Shown: positions 16,053 through 23,768 of the stretch, piece after piece
Numbering within the stretch: the stretch's first letter is position 1
Layout of the letters: each line of letters begins with the position of its first letter
Assembly: GCA_910586585.1 (NCBI GenBank)
Contig: CAJUKA010000002.1
Coordinates: forward strand, 88,299-152,298
DNA: 64,000 nucleotides
Direction: 5' to 3'
Origin: an uncultured Lachnospiraceae bacterium
GTDB taxonomy: Bacteria; Bacillota; Clostridia; Lachnospirales; Lachnospiraceae
Program-made: the position numbers and the translations under genes
The notes under the pieces: model-generated
The model's input: only the letters and a program-made list of their open reading frames with translations
What the model was told of the DNA's origin: nothing
Database searches by the model: none

Positions 16053-17063
16053 ATGGAAGAAAAAGTATTAACAGGGAAGAAACATGGGATGTTAGCCCTA
16101 TTTGGTATTATGGTACTTTATCTATTGGCAGTTGTTGGCTTTGTTTATGGATTGTACATGAATGATGAGAACCCAGTTCTTATTTTCAGCGTTATTACAT
16201 TGATTGTTTTTGCATCGGTGCTTTTGTCTGGACTAAAAGTTTTAAAACCACAAGAAGCGTTGGTTTTGACGCTGTTTGGACGATATGTGGGTACTTTGAA
16301 AGGAGATGGTTTTTATTTTGTCAATCCGTTCTGCATCAGTGTGAATCCTGCTGCAAAGACAAGATTAGGACAAAGTGGGGATGTGAATGATTCTGCTGCA
16401 CTTTTGGCAATTGCCAACAAAACAGTCAATACAAGCGCGGAGATGTCCAGCAAGAAAATATCATTAAAGATTATGACTCTGAATAATAGCCGGCAAAAAA
16501 TCAATGATTGTCTGGGGAATCCAATCGAAATCGGAATAGCTGTTACATGGAAGATTGTGGATACGGCAAAAGCAGTATTTAATGTTGATAACTACAAAGA
16601 GTTTTTGTCGTTGCAATGTGACAGTGCATTGAGAGATATTGTACGCATTTACCCGTATGATATTGCACCCAATGTTGATACAACCGGTGATGGTGTGGCA
16701 GATGAAGGAAGTCTTCGCGGGTCTAGTGAGATTGTCGCAGAAAGAATTCGCAAAGAGATTCAGAAAAGAGTGGAAGAGGCAGGGATTGAAGTGATTGAAG
16801 CCAGAATTACATATCTTGCCTATGCGACGGAGATCGCAGCAGTAATGCTGCAAAGACAGCAGGCGTCAGCAATTATTGATGCGAGAAAAATGATTGTAGA
16901 TGGTGCGGTTGGCATGGTAGAAATGGCATTGGAGCGTTTGAGCGAGAATCATACTGTAGAGCTTGACGAAGAGAGAAAGGCGGCAATGGTATCAAATCTG
17001 CTAGTGGTTCTTTGTGGTAATCGTGATGCCCAGCCAATTGTAAATTCCGGCAGTTTGTATTAA
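16053..17063 (+). CDS. SPFH (band 7/stomatin-like) membrane protein
   Basis: 336 residues. The TTG at 16044 is too close to AAAGGAG (16036-16042); the ATG at 16053 is taken. Two membrane helices (about 12-34 and 43-62) precede an SPFH domain: KVLKPQEALVLTLFGRYVGTL, then DYNS-type strands and SLQCDSALRDIVRIYPYD, ending in a helical region (RIRKEIQKRVEEAGIEVIEARI) with AAVMLQRQQASAIIDARK. Such proteins oligomerise into membrane rafts. It heads an operon with a ribbon-helix-helix protein and small membrane and YbjQ-like genes, and is one of three unrelated-length SPFH proteins within 8 kb. Confidence 0.85.
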   Translation: MEEKVLTGKKHGMLALFGIMVLYLLAVVGFVYGLYMNDENPVLIFSVITLIVFASVLLSGLKVLKPQEALVLTLFGRYVGTLKGDGFYFVNPFCISVNPAAKTRLGQSGDVNDSAALLAIANKTVNTSAEMSSKKISLKIMTLNNSRQKINDCLGNPIEIGIAVTWKIVDTAKAVFNVDNYKEFLSLQCDSALRDIVRIYPYDIAPNVDTTGDGVADEGSLRGSSEIVAERIRKEIQKRVEEAGIEVIEARITYLAYATEIAAVMLQRQQASAIIDARKMIVDGAVGMVEMALERLSENHTVELDEERKAAMVSNLLVVLCGNRDAQPIVNSGSLY

Positions 17064-17135
17064 TATTTGGCTAACAGGAAGCGGCTGACAAAGGCTTGAC
17101 TGTTGTGTGAAGTACAGGATTAAAGGAATGGTAAT

Positions 17136-17336
17136 ATGGGTGATTCGGGTAAAAAGCAGGTGCCTCTGAGGCTTTCTGCCAAACTATATGATGCGGTTGC
17201 AGCCTGGGCAGAGGATGATTTTCGTTCTGTTAATGGGCAGATCGAATATCTTTTGACCGAATGTGTGCGGCAGCGCAAGAAAAATGGCAAATATGTTTCG
17301 GAGGAACTAGATGTTCCGCCAAAGTTTGATATTTAG
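17136..17336 (+). CDS. small Arc/MetJ-type ribbon-helix-helix protein
   Basis: 66 residues. VPLRLSAKLYDAVAAWAEDD gives the beta strand and first helix, and RSVNGQIEYLLTECVRQR the second helix of a ribbon-helix-helix DNA-binding dimer (compare 'R....ELI...Lre' of Arc family). AAGGAATG lies before the ATG. A C-terminal basic and acidic tail is of unknown use. It lies 72 nt after the SPFH gene and is likely co-transcribed. It could bind the 17-bp inverted repeat over the promoter of its own operon (inference), or regulate elsewhere. Confidence 0.7.
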   Translation: MGDSGKKQVPLRLSAKLYDAVAAWAEDDFRSVNGQIEYLLTECVRQRKKNGKYVSEELDVPPKFDI

Positions 17337-17348
17337 AATGAGGAAAAG

Positions 17349-17398
17349 TTTGAAAGTAAACTTTCAAATTATTGATTGGTATGCGTGCTTTGCACGCA
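17349..17398 (+). other. two adjacent hairpins before the 2-TM protein gene
   Basis: TTTGAAAG-TAAA-CTTTCAAA (17349-17368) is followed by TGCGTGC-TTT-GCACGCA (17382-17398), the second directly abutting the AAAAGG ribosome site of the next gene. No U-run follows, so they look like mRNA structures rather than terminators. Confidence 0.5.
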
Positions 17399-17412
17399 AA
17401 AGGGTATAATGT

Positions 17413-17640
17413 ATGAAATACTGGAAAAAAATGATAGCACCAATTATAATTGCTTCTATTGCAATTTTATATTATGTTGCAATTATAGTACTTTTTGCAA
17501 TAATGCCTGGTATTCCAGATATTGTCAGAGTTTTGATGGTAGTGATACCGTTGATTTTGGCAGGGTTAATGCTCGGTGTTTTAATAAGTAGAATAAAAGA
17601 AATTCAAGGAGGAGAAGAAGATGATCTTAGTCAATACTGA
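17413..17640 (+). CDS. small two-helix membrane protein
   Basis: 75 residues with two hydrophobic helices (about 8-28 and 36-58, IVRVLMVVIPLILAGLMLGVLI) and a short charged C-terminus (RIKEIQGGEEDDLSQY). No recognised family. Its 3' end overlaps the following YbjQ-like gene by 20 nt, so the two are almost certainly translated together. Probably a membrane partner of the SPFH/YbjQ group (inference from location only). Confidence 0.65.
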   Translation: MKYWKKMIAPIIIASIAILYYVAIIVLFAIMPGIPDIVRVLMVVIPLILAGLMLGVLISRIKEIQGGEEDDLSQY

Positions 17641-17935
17641 TTATATCAGTGGAAAAGAATTTGACATGATTGGGATTGTAAAAGGAAGCACAATTCAGTC
17701 AAAAAATGTTGGAAAGGATATTGCGCAGGGATTCAAAACGTTAGTAGGCGGTGAACTGAAAGCTTATACAGAAATGATGAACGAGGCAAGAGCACTTGCA
17801 ACAAAGCGGATGACACAAGAAGCTGAAAAATTAGGAGCAGATGCAGTAGTTAATATTCGCTATGCTTCGGCGGCGGTATTGCAGGGAGCAGCAGAGGTGA
17901 TGGCTTATGGTACTGCTGTAAAATTTAAAAATTAG
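17621..17935 (+). CDS. YbjQ/UPF0145 family protein
   Basis: 104 residues, full length for the YbjQ (heavy-metal-binding domain, UPF0145) family. The family pattern is clear: an initial strand, GIVKGSTIQSKNVGKDI, then GGELKAYTEMMNEARALAT and KLGADAVVNIRYASAAV. AAGGAGGAG lies 7 nt before the ATG. YbjQ proteins form pentameric rings of unknown function and are often near SPFH genes. A terminator follows directly, marking the end of the first sub-operon of the island. Confidence 0.9.
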   Translation: MILVNTDYISGKEFDMIGIVKGSTIQSKNVGKDIAQGFKTLVGGELKAYTEMMNEARALATKRMTQEAEKLGADAVVNIRYASAAVLQGAAEVMAYGTAVKFKN

Positions 17936-17941
17936 AAAAGG

Positions 17942-17979
17942 AGTACATCGGATCATTGCGGTTCGATGTACTTTTTTTA
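17942..17979 (+). terminator. rho-independent terminator after the YbjQ-like gene
   Basis: Stem AGTACATCG (17942-17950) with CGATGTACT (17964-17972), 13-nt loop, followed by a run of T. Confidence 0.85.
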
Positions 17980-17982
17980 CTT

Positions 17983-18126
17983 TATAGGAAATTGCGAACG
18001 CTGAACCCAGATTGAGCGCGTGGGCGCTCAATTTTTTTTATGGAATAGGAAAGCGCGATAGTACAAATCATTGAAACAAAAAGCGCAGCTTTTTGCAGAT
18101 TGAGCGCGCGGGCGCTCAATTTTTTT
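17983..18126. repeat. dispersed terminator-bearing repeat, one partial and one full unit
   Basis: Two hairpins ATTGAGCGC...GCGCTCAAT (18011-18032 and 18099-18120), each followed by T6-8. The second is preceded by the ~60-nt sequence starting TGGAATAGGAAAGCGCGATA and ending TTTTTGCAG that recurs at 33.8 kb and, diverged, at 39.8 kb. Function beyond termination is unknown. Confidence 0.8.
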
Positions 18127-18127
18127 A

Positions 18128-18156
18128 TTGAAAAAACATGAAAATTTTAATATACT
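18128..18156 (+). promoter_or_regulatory. promoter for the YdjI-YdjG-YdjH-like operon
   Basis: TTGAAA (18128-18133), 17-nt spacer, TATACT (18151-18156), 38 nt before the SPFH/zinc-ribbon gene. Confidence 0.55.
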
Positions 18157-18194
18157 GAAGTATAAATATACGCAAATCAGAAAGGAGTTTTATA

Positions 18195-19514
18195 ATGGGA
18201 CTTATTAAAGCAGGACTAGGAGCTGCAGGAGGTACGCTTGCCGATCAGTGGAAAGAGTTTTTTTATTGCGATGCGCTGGATAAAGAAGTACTGGTAGTAA
18301 AAGGGAAAAAGCGTACAGATGCACGCTCTTCCAACACCAAAGGAAGTGATAATATTATCTCCAATGGTTCAGGCATTGCCGTTGCAGATGGACAATGTAT
18401 GATGATTGTGGAGCAGGGAAAGATTGTTGAAGTTTGTGCAGAACCAGGGCAGTTTACCTATGATTCTTCGACAGAACCAAGTATTTTTTCCGGAAGTCTT
18501 GGCAAAGGGATTAAAGATACATTTCGTACCATAGGAAAACGATTTACATATGGCGGTGATACGGGAAAAGATCAACGCGTGTATTATTTCAATATCAAGG
18601 AGATTATGGACAATAAATTCGGAACACCGAATCCGATTCCGTTTCGTGTGGTAGATTCCAAGCTCGGACTAGATGTAGATGTTTCTATTCGCTGTTCTGG
18701 CGTGTATTCATATATGATATCAGATCCGCTTTTGTTCTATTCTAAGGTCTGTGGCAATGTGGAGCGGGAATATACGAGAGAGGAAATTGAAAGTCAGCTA
18801 AAAACAGAATTTATCAGCGCACTGCAGCCCGCCTTTGGTAAGCTGTCCGATCTAGAGCTTCGTCCGAACCAGATTATCTCTCATAATACGGAACTGGAAG
18901 AGGCTATGAATGCTGCTCTTTCTACAAAATGGGGACAACTGCGCGGACTAAAGGTTGTCAGTATTGCACTTGGTTCTGTTACACTGCCGCCAGAAGACGC
19001 AGAGATGATCAAACAGCTTCAGCGCACTGCTGTATTGCAGAATCCCAATATGGCTGGAGCGACACTGGTAGGCGCACAGGCAGATGCCATGAAAGCGGCT
19101 GCTTCCAACTCTGCGGGCGCTATGACTGGTTTTATGGGTATGGGAATGGCAATGAATTCAGGTTCCATGAATGTACAGAATTTGTTTGCCATGGGACAGC
19201 AGCAGGCACAACAGCCAGCAGCCACCCCTCAGCCAGCTCCAGCAGCAGGTAGCTGGACCTGTACTTGCGGCGCGGTTTCAACCGGTAAATTCTGTCCGGA
19301 GTGTGGTTTGCCAAAACCTGCGGACAATGGCTGGACTTGTACTTGCGGTACTGTAAATAAGGGAAAATTCTGTCAAAACTGCGGCGCAAAGAAGCCAGAA
19401 GGAACACCGCTGTACCGCTGTGATAAGTGCGGTTGGGAACCGGAAGATCCTGCACATCCTCCTAAATTCTGTCCAGAATGTGGAGACATATTTGATGACA
19501 ATGACAGAAAATAA
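18195..19514 (+). CDS. SPFH-domain protein with three C-terminal zinc ribbons (YdjI-like)
   Basis: 439 residues, AGAAAGGAG before the ATG. Residues ~10-280 match the 'virion core protein'/SPFH family to which Bacillus subtilis YdjI belongs (GKDQRVYYFNIKEI, NPIPFRVVD, IRCSGVYSYMISDPLLFY). A low-complexity linker (MGMGMAMNSGSMN, then QQ/PA-rich) leads to three zinc ribbons at about 354-371, 380-397 and 407-430, each with paired CxCG or CxxCG knuckles. No membrane helix. In Bacillus, YdjI is held at the membrane by YdjG and YdjH and recruits PspA; the next two genes here are their counterparts, but no pspA is present in this window. Confidence 0.85.
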   Translation: MGLIKAGLGAAGGTLADQWKEFFYCDALDKEVLVVKGKKRTDARSSNTKGSDNIISNGSGIAVADGQCMMIVEQGKIVEVCAEPGQFTYDSSTEPSIFSGSLGKGIKDTFRTIGKRFTYGGDTGKDQRVYYFNIKEIMDNKFGTPNPIPFRVVDSKLGLDVDVSIRCSGVYSYMISDPLLFYSKVCGNVEREYTREEIESQLKTEFISALQPAFGKLSDLELRPNQIISHNTELEEAMNAALSTKWGQLRGLKVVSIALGSVTLPPEDAEMIKQLQRTAVLQNPNMAGATLVGAQADAMKAAASNSAGAMTGFMGMGMAMNSGSMNVQNLFAMGQQQAQQPAATPQPAPAAGSWTCTCGAVSTGKFCPECGLPKPADNGWTCTCGTVNKGKFCQNCGAKKPEGTPLYRCDKCGWEPEDPAHPPKFCPECGDIFDDNDRK

Positions 19515-19636
19515 GATATTTTTCATGTGTTGGAAATATGATTTAAGAATAATGGGTAAAAGACTTGCTGGGAGTACAATGATAGCAATAGATATTTCGC
19601 CGGATAAAGGCAAGTTTTGTGGAAGGAGTAGTCAAC

Positions 19637-20722
19637 TTGGCTGAATTACAGGAGTATAAATGTCCGTGCTGTGGTGGTGCGATTGCGTTTAACAGCACGA
19701 TACAAAAAATGAAATGTCCGTATTGCGATACGGAATTTGAAATGGAGACACTGGCAGACTATGACAATGAACTGAAAAATCAGCAGGCAGATCGTATGGA
19801 ATGGGATATTTCTGCCAATTCTCAATGGCGGGACGGTGAGACCGACAAATTAAGAACTTATGTTTGCAAATCATGCGGCGGTGAGATTGTGGGGGATGAA
19901 AATACTGCGGCAACCGCCTGCCCTTACTGCGATAATCCTGTGGTAATGATGGGACAATTTTCTGGAGCGCTCAAGCCAGATTATGTGATTCCTTTTAAGT
20001 TGGATAAAAGAGCGGCAAAGGAGGCATTACAAAAACATTACAGGGGCAAACGGTTTCTGCCAAAAGTATTTCGGGATCAGAATCATATTGATGAGGTGAA
20101 AGGCATATATGTACCATTTTGGCTTTTTGATGCAGACGCAGAGGCGAATATCCGCTATAAAGCAACACAAGTACGAACTTGGAGTGACAGTCGATATATT
20201 TATACACAGACAAATTACTATGCGGTGACAAGGGGCGGAAGTATCAGCTTTGAGCGTGTTCCTGTGGACGGATCATCCAAAATGGCAGATGATTTGATGG
20301 AATCGATAGAACCATTTGACTTTTCACAGGCGGTAGATTTTCGGACTGCTTATCTAGCTGGATATTTGGCGGATAAATATGATGTGGATGCCAAAGATAG
20401 CATCGAACGTGCAAATGAGCGGGTAAAGAAAAGCACACAGGACAACTTTGCTGCAACCATCCAAGGTTATACCTCGGTTATCCCAGAATTTACAAGTGTC
20501 CGATTACAGAATGGTAAGGCAAAATATGCACTGTTCCCCGTTTGGATTTTAAATACCACATGGAAAGGTCAAAAATACACCTTTGCCATGAATGGACAGA
20601 CGGGAAAGTTCGTGGGTGATTTGCCATTAGACAAAGGCGCATATACAAGATGGCTGATTGGCTTGTGGGGCATTGCGAGTGCTGCTGCATTTGGCATTAG
20701 TTATTTGTTTTGGCTGTTTTAG
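19637..20722 (+). CDS. zinc-ribbon membrane protein (YdjG-like)
   Basis: 361 residues from the TTG at 19637, which lies 8 nt after GGAAGGAG; the in-frame GTG at 19619 overlaps that ribosome site. Two zinc ribbons at the N-terminus (CPCCGG...CPYCD near residues 9-34, and CKSCGG...CPYCDNP) are followed by a beta-rich domain with VIPFKLDKRAAKEAL, YVPFWLFDADA and YALFPVWIL, and a C-terminal membrane helix (LIGLWGIASAAAFGISYLFW). The same architecture as Bacillus YdjG. It lies between the YdjI-like and TPM genes, consistent with a three-part membrane complex. Confidence 0.75.
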   Translation: MAELQEYKCPCCGGAIAFNSTIQKMKCPYCDTEFEMETLADYDNELKNQQADRMEWDISANSQWRDGETDKLRTYVCKSCGGEIVGDENTAATACPYCDNPVVMMGQFSGALKPDYVIPFKLDKRAAKEALQKHYRGKRFLPKVFRDQNHIDEVKGIYVPFWLFDADAEANIRYKATQVRTWSDSRYIYTQTNYYAVTRGGSISFERVPVDGSSKMADDLMESIEPFDFSQAVDFRTAYLAGYLADKYDVDAKDSIERANERVKKSTQDNFAATIQGYTSVIPEFTSVRLQNGKAKYALFPVWILNTTWKGQKYTFAMNGQTGKFVGDLPLDKGAYTRWLIGLWGIASAAAFGISYLFWLF

Positions 20723-20734
20723 GGGGGGTACGAT

Positions 20735-21538
20735 ATGAAAAAACGAATGACTGCTTTTTTATGGATAGTTGTTTTATGTCTTTCCTTTGGGATAGCGGCT
20801 TTTGCCAAAGAAGAACCTGCAAGACTTGTGGATATGGCGAATATTCTGAGTAAATCAGAAGAATCCAGAGTGCTGGCTGCGTTGGATGAAATCAGCAGAA
20901 GGCAGCAGCTTGATATCGTTGTTGTTACAGCCGATACGCTTGATGGAAAGACACCTATGGAGTATGCAGATGATTTTTATGACGAAAACGCCTATGGATT
21001 TGGCACAGAAAGAGATGGCGTGCTTTTATTGGTAAGCATGGAAGACAGGGATTGGTGGATTTCTACGACAGGTTATGGCATTACTGTGTTTACTGACGCT
21101 GGGATTGATTATATTTCCGAACAGTTTTTGTCTGACTTAAGTGACGGCAATTATGCGCAGGCTTTCATTTGCTTTGCAGACCTTTGCGATAAATTTATTA
21201 CGCAGGCTAAAACAGACAGGCCATATGATATAGGAAATTTTCCCAAAAAACCTTTTTCGTTGGCAATGAATGCATGTATTGCGCTGGTAGTTGGTTTTAT
21301 TTTTGCGATAGTGGTTGTATCTGTTATGGCAGGCAATATGAAATCGGTACGGTTTCAGCGGGGTGCGTCGGATTATGTGAAAAAGGGAAGCATGAACATT
21401 ACGCAGTCTAGGGAGATGTTTTTGTATATGCACATGAACCGTCAGGAAAAGCCAAAGAGCAGCAGTTCTGGGGGAGGATCGACAACACACACTTCTTCCT
21501 CTGGTACTACGCATGGCGGCCGTGGCGGCAAGTTTTAG
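20735..21538 (+). CDS. TPM-domain membrane protein (YdjH-like)
   Basis: 267 residues. Signal peptide (MKKRMTAFLWIVVLCLSFG...AFAKEE), then an extracytoplasmic TPM domain with LVDMANILSKSEESRVLAALDE, DIVVVTADTLDG, FGTERDGVLLLVSMEDRDWWI and TTGYG, one membrane helix (ACIALVVGFIFAIVVVSVMAG) and a cytoplasmic tail ending in a Ser/Gly/Thr/His-rich run with GGRGGKF. This matches Bacillus YdjH in order and size. TPM (TLP18.3/Psb32/MOLO-1) domains occur in membrane quality-control proteins. It is 12 nt after the YdjG-like gene and is closed by a terminator. Confidence 0.85.
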   Translation: MKKRMTAFLWIVVLCLSFGIAAFAKEEPARLVDMANILSKSEESRVLAALDEISRRQQLDIVVVTADTLDGKTPMEYADDFYDENAYGFGTERDGVLLLVSMEDRDWWISTTGYGITVFTDAGIDYISEQFLSDLSDGNYAQAFICFADLCDKFITQAKTDRPYDIGNFPKKPFSLAMNACIALVVGFIFAIVVVSVMAGNMKSVRFQRGASDYVKKGSMNITQSREMFLYMHMNRQEKPKSSSSGGGSTTHTSSSGTTHGGRGGKF

Positions 21539-21555
21539 AGGAATGATTTTTGCGG

Positions 21556-21582
21556 AGCGTTGCCATTAGGCAGCGCTTTTTG
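21556..21582 (+). terminator. rho-independent terminator after the YdjH-like gene
   Basis: AGCGTTGCC (21556-21564) pairs with GGCAGCGCT (21569-21577, one G-U) around an ATTA loop, followed by TTTTTGG. Confidence 0.8.
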
Positions 21583-21645
21583 GTTGATTGCTTGTTCAAA
21601 ATTTGGTATGATAAGTTCATAAAATCAGAAAGGTTAGGGACCATT

Positions 21646-22203
21646 ATGGATATTGATAATTTTAAGCATGAGGATAATTGGCAGGATATCAAGGATTCGA
21701 CAATGAACACAATTGGCAAGACAACAGGGAAATATCCGGATACAGAATGGAAGAGAAAACTTATCCTGTCAGAGCATTCACCGATCAGGCGCATGAAATT
21801 TTATTGGCGCTGGGTAGGATTAAAATCATGGGTCAGCGTTCATATCGTAAGACATAAAATTGGAATAGAGCACTGGGTATCAACACAACGAAGTGACAGG
21901 ACAGGAATAAATCGTGATGAACTTCCACAGGGAGCATTGGTGAATCATGCATGTGAGGCAGACGCTCAGGCATTGATTAATATCAGTCGCAAACGACTTT
22001 GCAGTTGTGCAAGTCCTGAGACAAGGGCAGCATGGCAGCTTGTCAAAGAAGAAGTGGCAAAGACAGAACCAGAACTGGCTGATTGTATGGTAAAAGAATG
22101 CATTTATAGAGGGTTTTGTCCGGAAATGTTTTCCTGTGGATACCACAAAACAGAAGCATATCAAAAGGAACTTGCACAGTATCGGCATGGAATAAATCAA
22201 TAA
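21646..22203 (+). CDS. divergent ThyX-like (FAD-dependent thymidylate synthase superfamily) protein
   Basis: 185 residues from ATG 21646; the open frame upstream to 21550 covers a terminator and is excluded. SEHSPIRRMKFYWRW and HIVRHKIGIEHWVSTQRSDR resemble the ThyX 'H.SP.EH' and RHRxxSxxxxSxR signature. However, the residue aligned with the first signature Ser is Ile, and the sequence continues with LINISRKRLCSCASPETRAAW and Cys-rich CMVKECIYRGFCPEMFSCGYH, unlike canonical ThyX. Small proteins of this kind occur in phages and Clostridia and may not make dTMP. It is a single gene between two terminated units. Confidence in the superfamily is moderate and in activity low. Confidence 0.55.
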   Translation: MDIDNFKHEDNWQDIKDSTMNTIGKTTGKYPDTEWKRKLILSEHSPIRRMKFYWRWVGLKSWVSVHIVRHKIGIEHWVSTQRSDRTGINRDELPQGALVNHACEADAQALINISRKRLCSCASPETRAAWQLVKEEVAKTEPELADCMVKECIYRGFCPEMFSCGYHKTEAYQKELAQYRHGINQ

Positions 22204-22387
22204 AATAAGATTCAATACGAAAATCACTGTATTCACACAAAACCCATTGTATTGTTTGAAATGATGCGGTACGATGTTTCTAACAGATTACAATTTGCAT
22301 AAGATAAAGCAAAGTAATACTGAATGATCTTACAAAATCAGGCACAAAGAAGTATGGCAGTACATCTGAAAGAAAGGAGGTTGTACC

Positions 22388-22834
22388 ATGAACACAATGG
22401 TTTGGCTGGCAGTTATGATTATACTAATCATAATCGAAATTGTTACAGTAGGGCTTACGACTATCTGGTTTGCAATCGGTGCGCTAGTGGCAATCATCGT
22501 TTCGATGCTCGGCGGTGAGTTAATACCACAATTAACCGCATTTCTGTTTGTGTCACTTGGCATGCTGGTATTCACAAGACCTTTTGCGGTGAGATACATA
22601 AACTCAAACCGCACAAGAACAAATTATGAAGGAATTATCGGCAAAGTCGTGCGCATTACACAAGATGTTGACAATATGGCTGGAACAGGGTGCGCCATCG
22701 TAAATGGGCAGGAATGGACAGTCAGAACATCTGATGAGGGAAGCCGCATACCAGCAGGGAACCTTGCGAAAGTAATTGACATTAAAGGTGTGAAATTGAT
22801 TGTTGAAAAGTATGAGGAGGAGGCGACAATATGA
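22388..22834 (+). CDS. NfeD-like membrane protein
   Basis: 148 residues. Two to three membrane helices (about 3-25, 27-46, 52-66) and a C-terminal OB-fold NfeD domain: NYEGIIGKVVRITQDVDNMAGTG, then VNGQEWTVRTSDEGSRIPAGNLAKVIDIKGVKLIVE. AAGGAGG lies 8 nt before the ATG. It overlaps the next gene (SPFH/QmcA type) by 4 nt (ATGA). NfeD plus stomatin-type SPFH pairs are a widespread membrane microdomain module. Confidence 0.92.
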   Translation: MNTMVWLAVMIILIIIEIVTVGLTTIWFAIGALVAIIVSMLGGELIPQLTAFLFVSLGMLVFTRPFAVRYINSNRTRTNYEGIIGKVVRITQDVDNMAGTGCAIVNGQEWTVRTSDEGSRIPAGNLAKVIDIKGVKLIVEKYEEEATI

Positions 22835-23742
22835 TTATTTTATTAGCGATTTTATTTGTTTTTATAGTGATTCTTGCAATGAATGTACGCATTGTACCAC
22901 AGGCATCTGCTTATGTCATTGAGCGGCTTGGCGGATATGACAATACATGGGGTGTAGGGCTTCACTTCAAGATTCCGATTCTTGACAGAGTTGCAAAGAG
23001 AGTGAACTTAAAAGAGCAGGTAGTGGATTTCCCGCCGCAGCCAGTTATTACAAAAGATAATGTTACAATGCAGATTGATACAGTAGTATTTTTTCAGATT
23101 ACAGATCCAAAAATGTATGCATATGGTGTAGACAATCCAATCATGGCAATTGAGAAGCTGACGGCTACCACGCTTAGAAACATTATCGGAGAGATGGAGC
23201 TTGACCAGACACTGACTTCAAGAGAGGTTATCAATACCAACATGCGATCAGCGCTTGATGTCGCTACAGATCCATGGGGAATTAAAGTGAACCGTGTCGA
23301 ATTGAAGAATATTATACCGCCAGAAGCGATTCGGAATGCGATGGAAAAACAGATGAAGGCAGAACGTGAGAGACGTGAAGCAATTCTCCGTGCAGAAGGT
23401 GAGAAGAAATCAACAATCTTGGTCGCTGAGGGACAAAAAGAATCTGCAATTCTTGAGGCAGAGGCAGAAAAACAAGCTGCAATCCTTCGTGCAGAGGCAG
23501 AAAAAGAACGTAAAATCCGTGAAGCAGAAGGTCAGGCGGAGGCGATTCGCGTGGTGCAGATGGCAAATGCAGAAGGAATCAGATTCTTAAAGGAAGCAGG
23601 CGCTGACAACGCAGTACTTACAATCAAAAAGCTGGAAGCTTTTGAAAAAGCAGCCAATGGCAATGCTACAAAAATTATTATTCCTTCGGAAATTCAAGGG
23701 GTTGCAGGACTTGCGAAATCTGTTGGTGAGATTTTGAAATAG
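22831..23742 (+). CDS. qmcA: SPFH/paraslipin family protein (QmcA-like)
   Basis: 303 residues. An N-terminal membrane anchor (IILLAILFVFIVILAM) is followed by a band-7 domain (RIVPQASAYVIERLGGYDNTW, GLHFKIPILDRV, NLKEQVVDFPPQPVITKDN, YAYGVDNP) and a long charged coiled coil rich in AEGEK/AEAEK repeats (about 190-245), ending with the conserved ATKIIIPSEIQG segment. This is the classic stomatin-like partner of NfeD and is translationally coupled to it. It probably forms ring assemblies associated with membrane proteases or membrane order. Confidence 0.93.
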   Translation: MIILLAILFVFIVILAMNVRIVPQASAYVIERLGGYDNTWGVGLHFKIPILDRVAKRVNLKEQVVDFPPQPVITKDNVTMQIDTVVFFQITDPKMYAYGVDNPIMAIEKLTATTLRNIIGEMELDQTLTSREVINTNMRSALDVATDPWGIKVNRVELKNIIPPEAIRNAMEKQMKAERERREAILRAEGEKKSTILVAEGQKESAILEAEAEKQAAILRAEAEKERKIREAEGQAEAIRVVQMANAEGIRFLKEAGADNAVLTIKKLEAFEKAANGNATKIIIPSEIQGVAGLAKSVGEILK

Positions 23743-23768
23743 GAAAGGTATGAAAAGGTGAGACAGAC

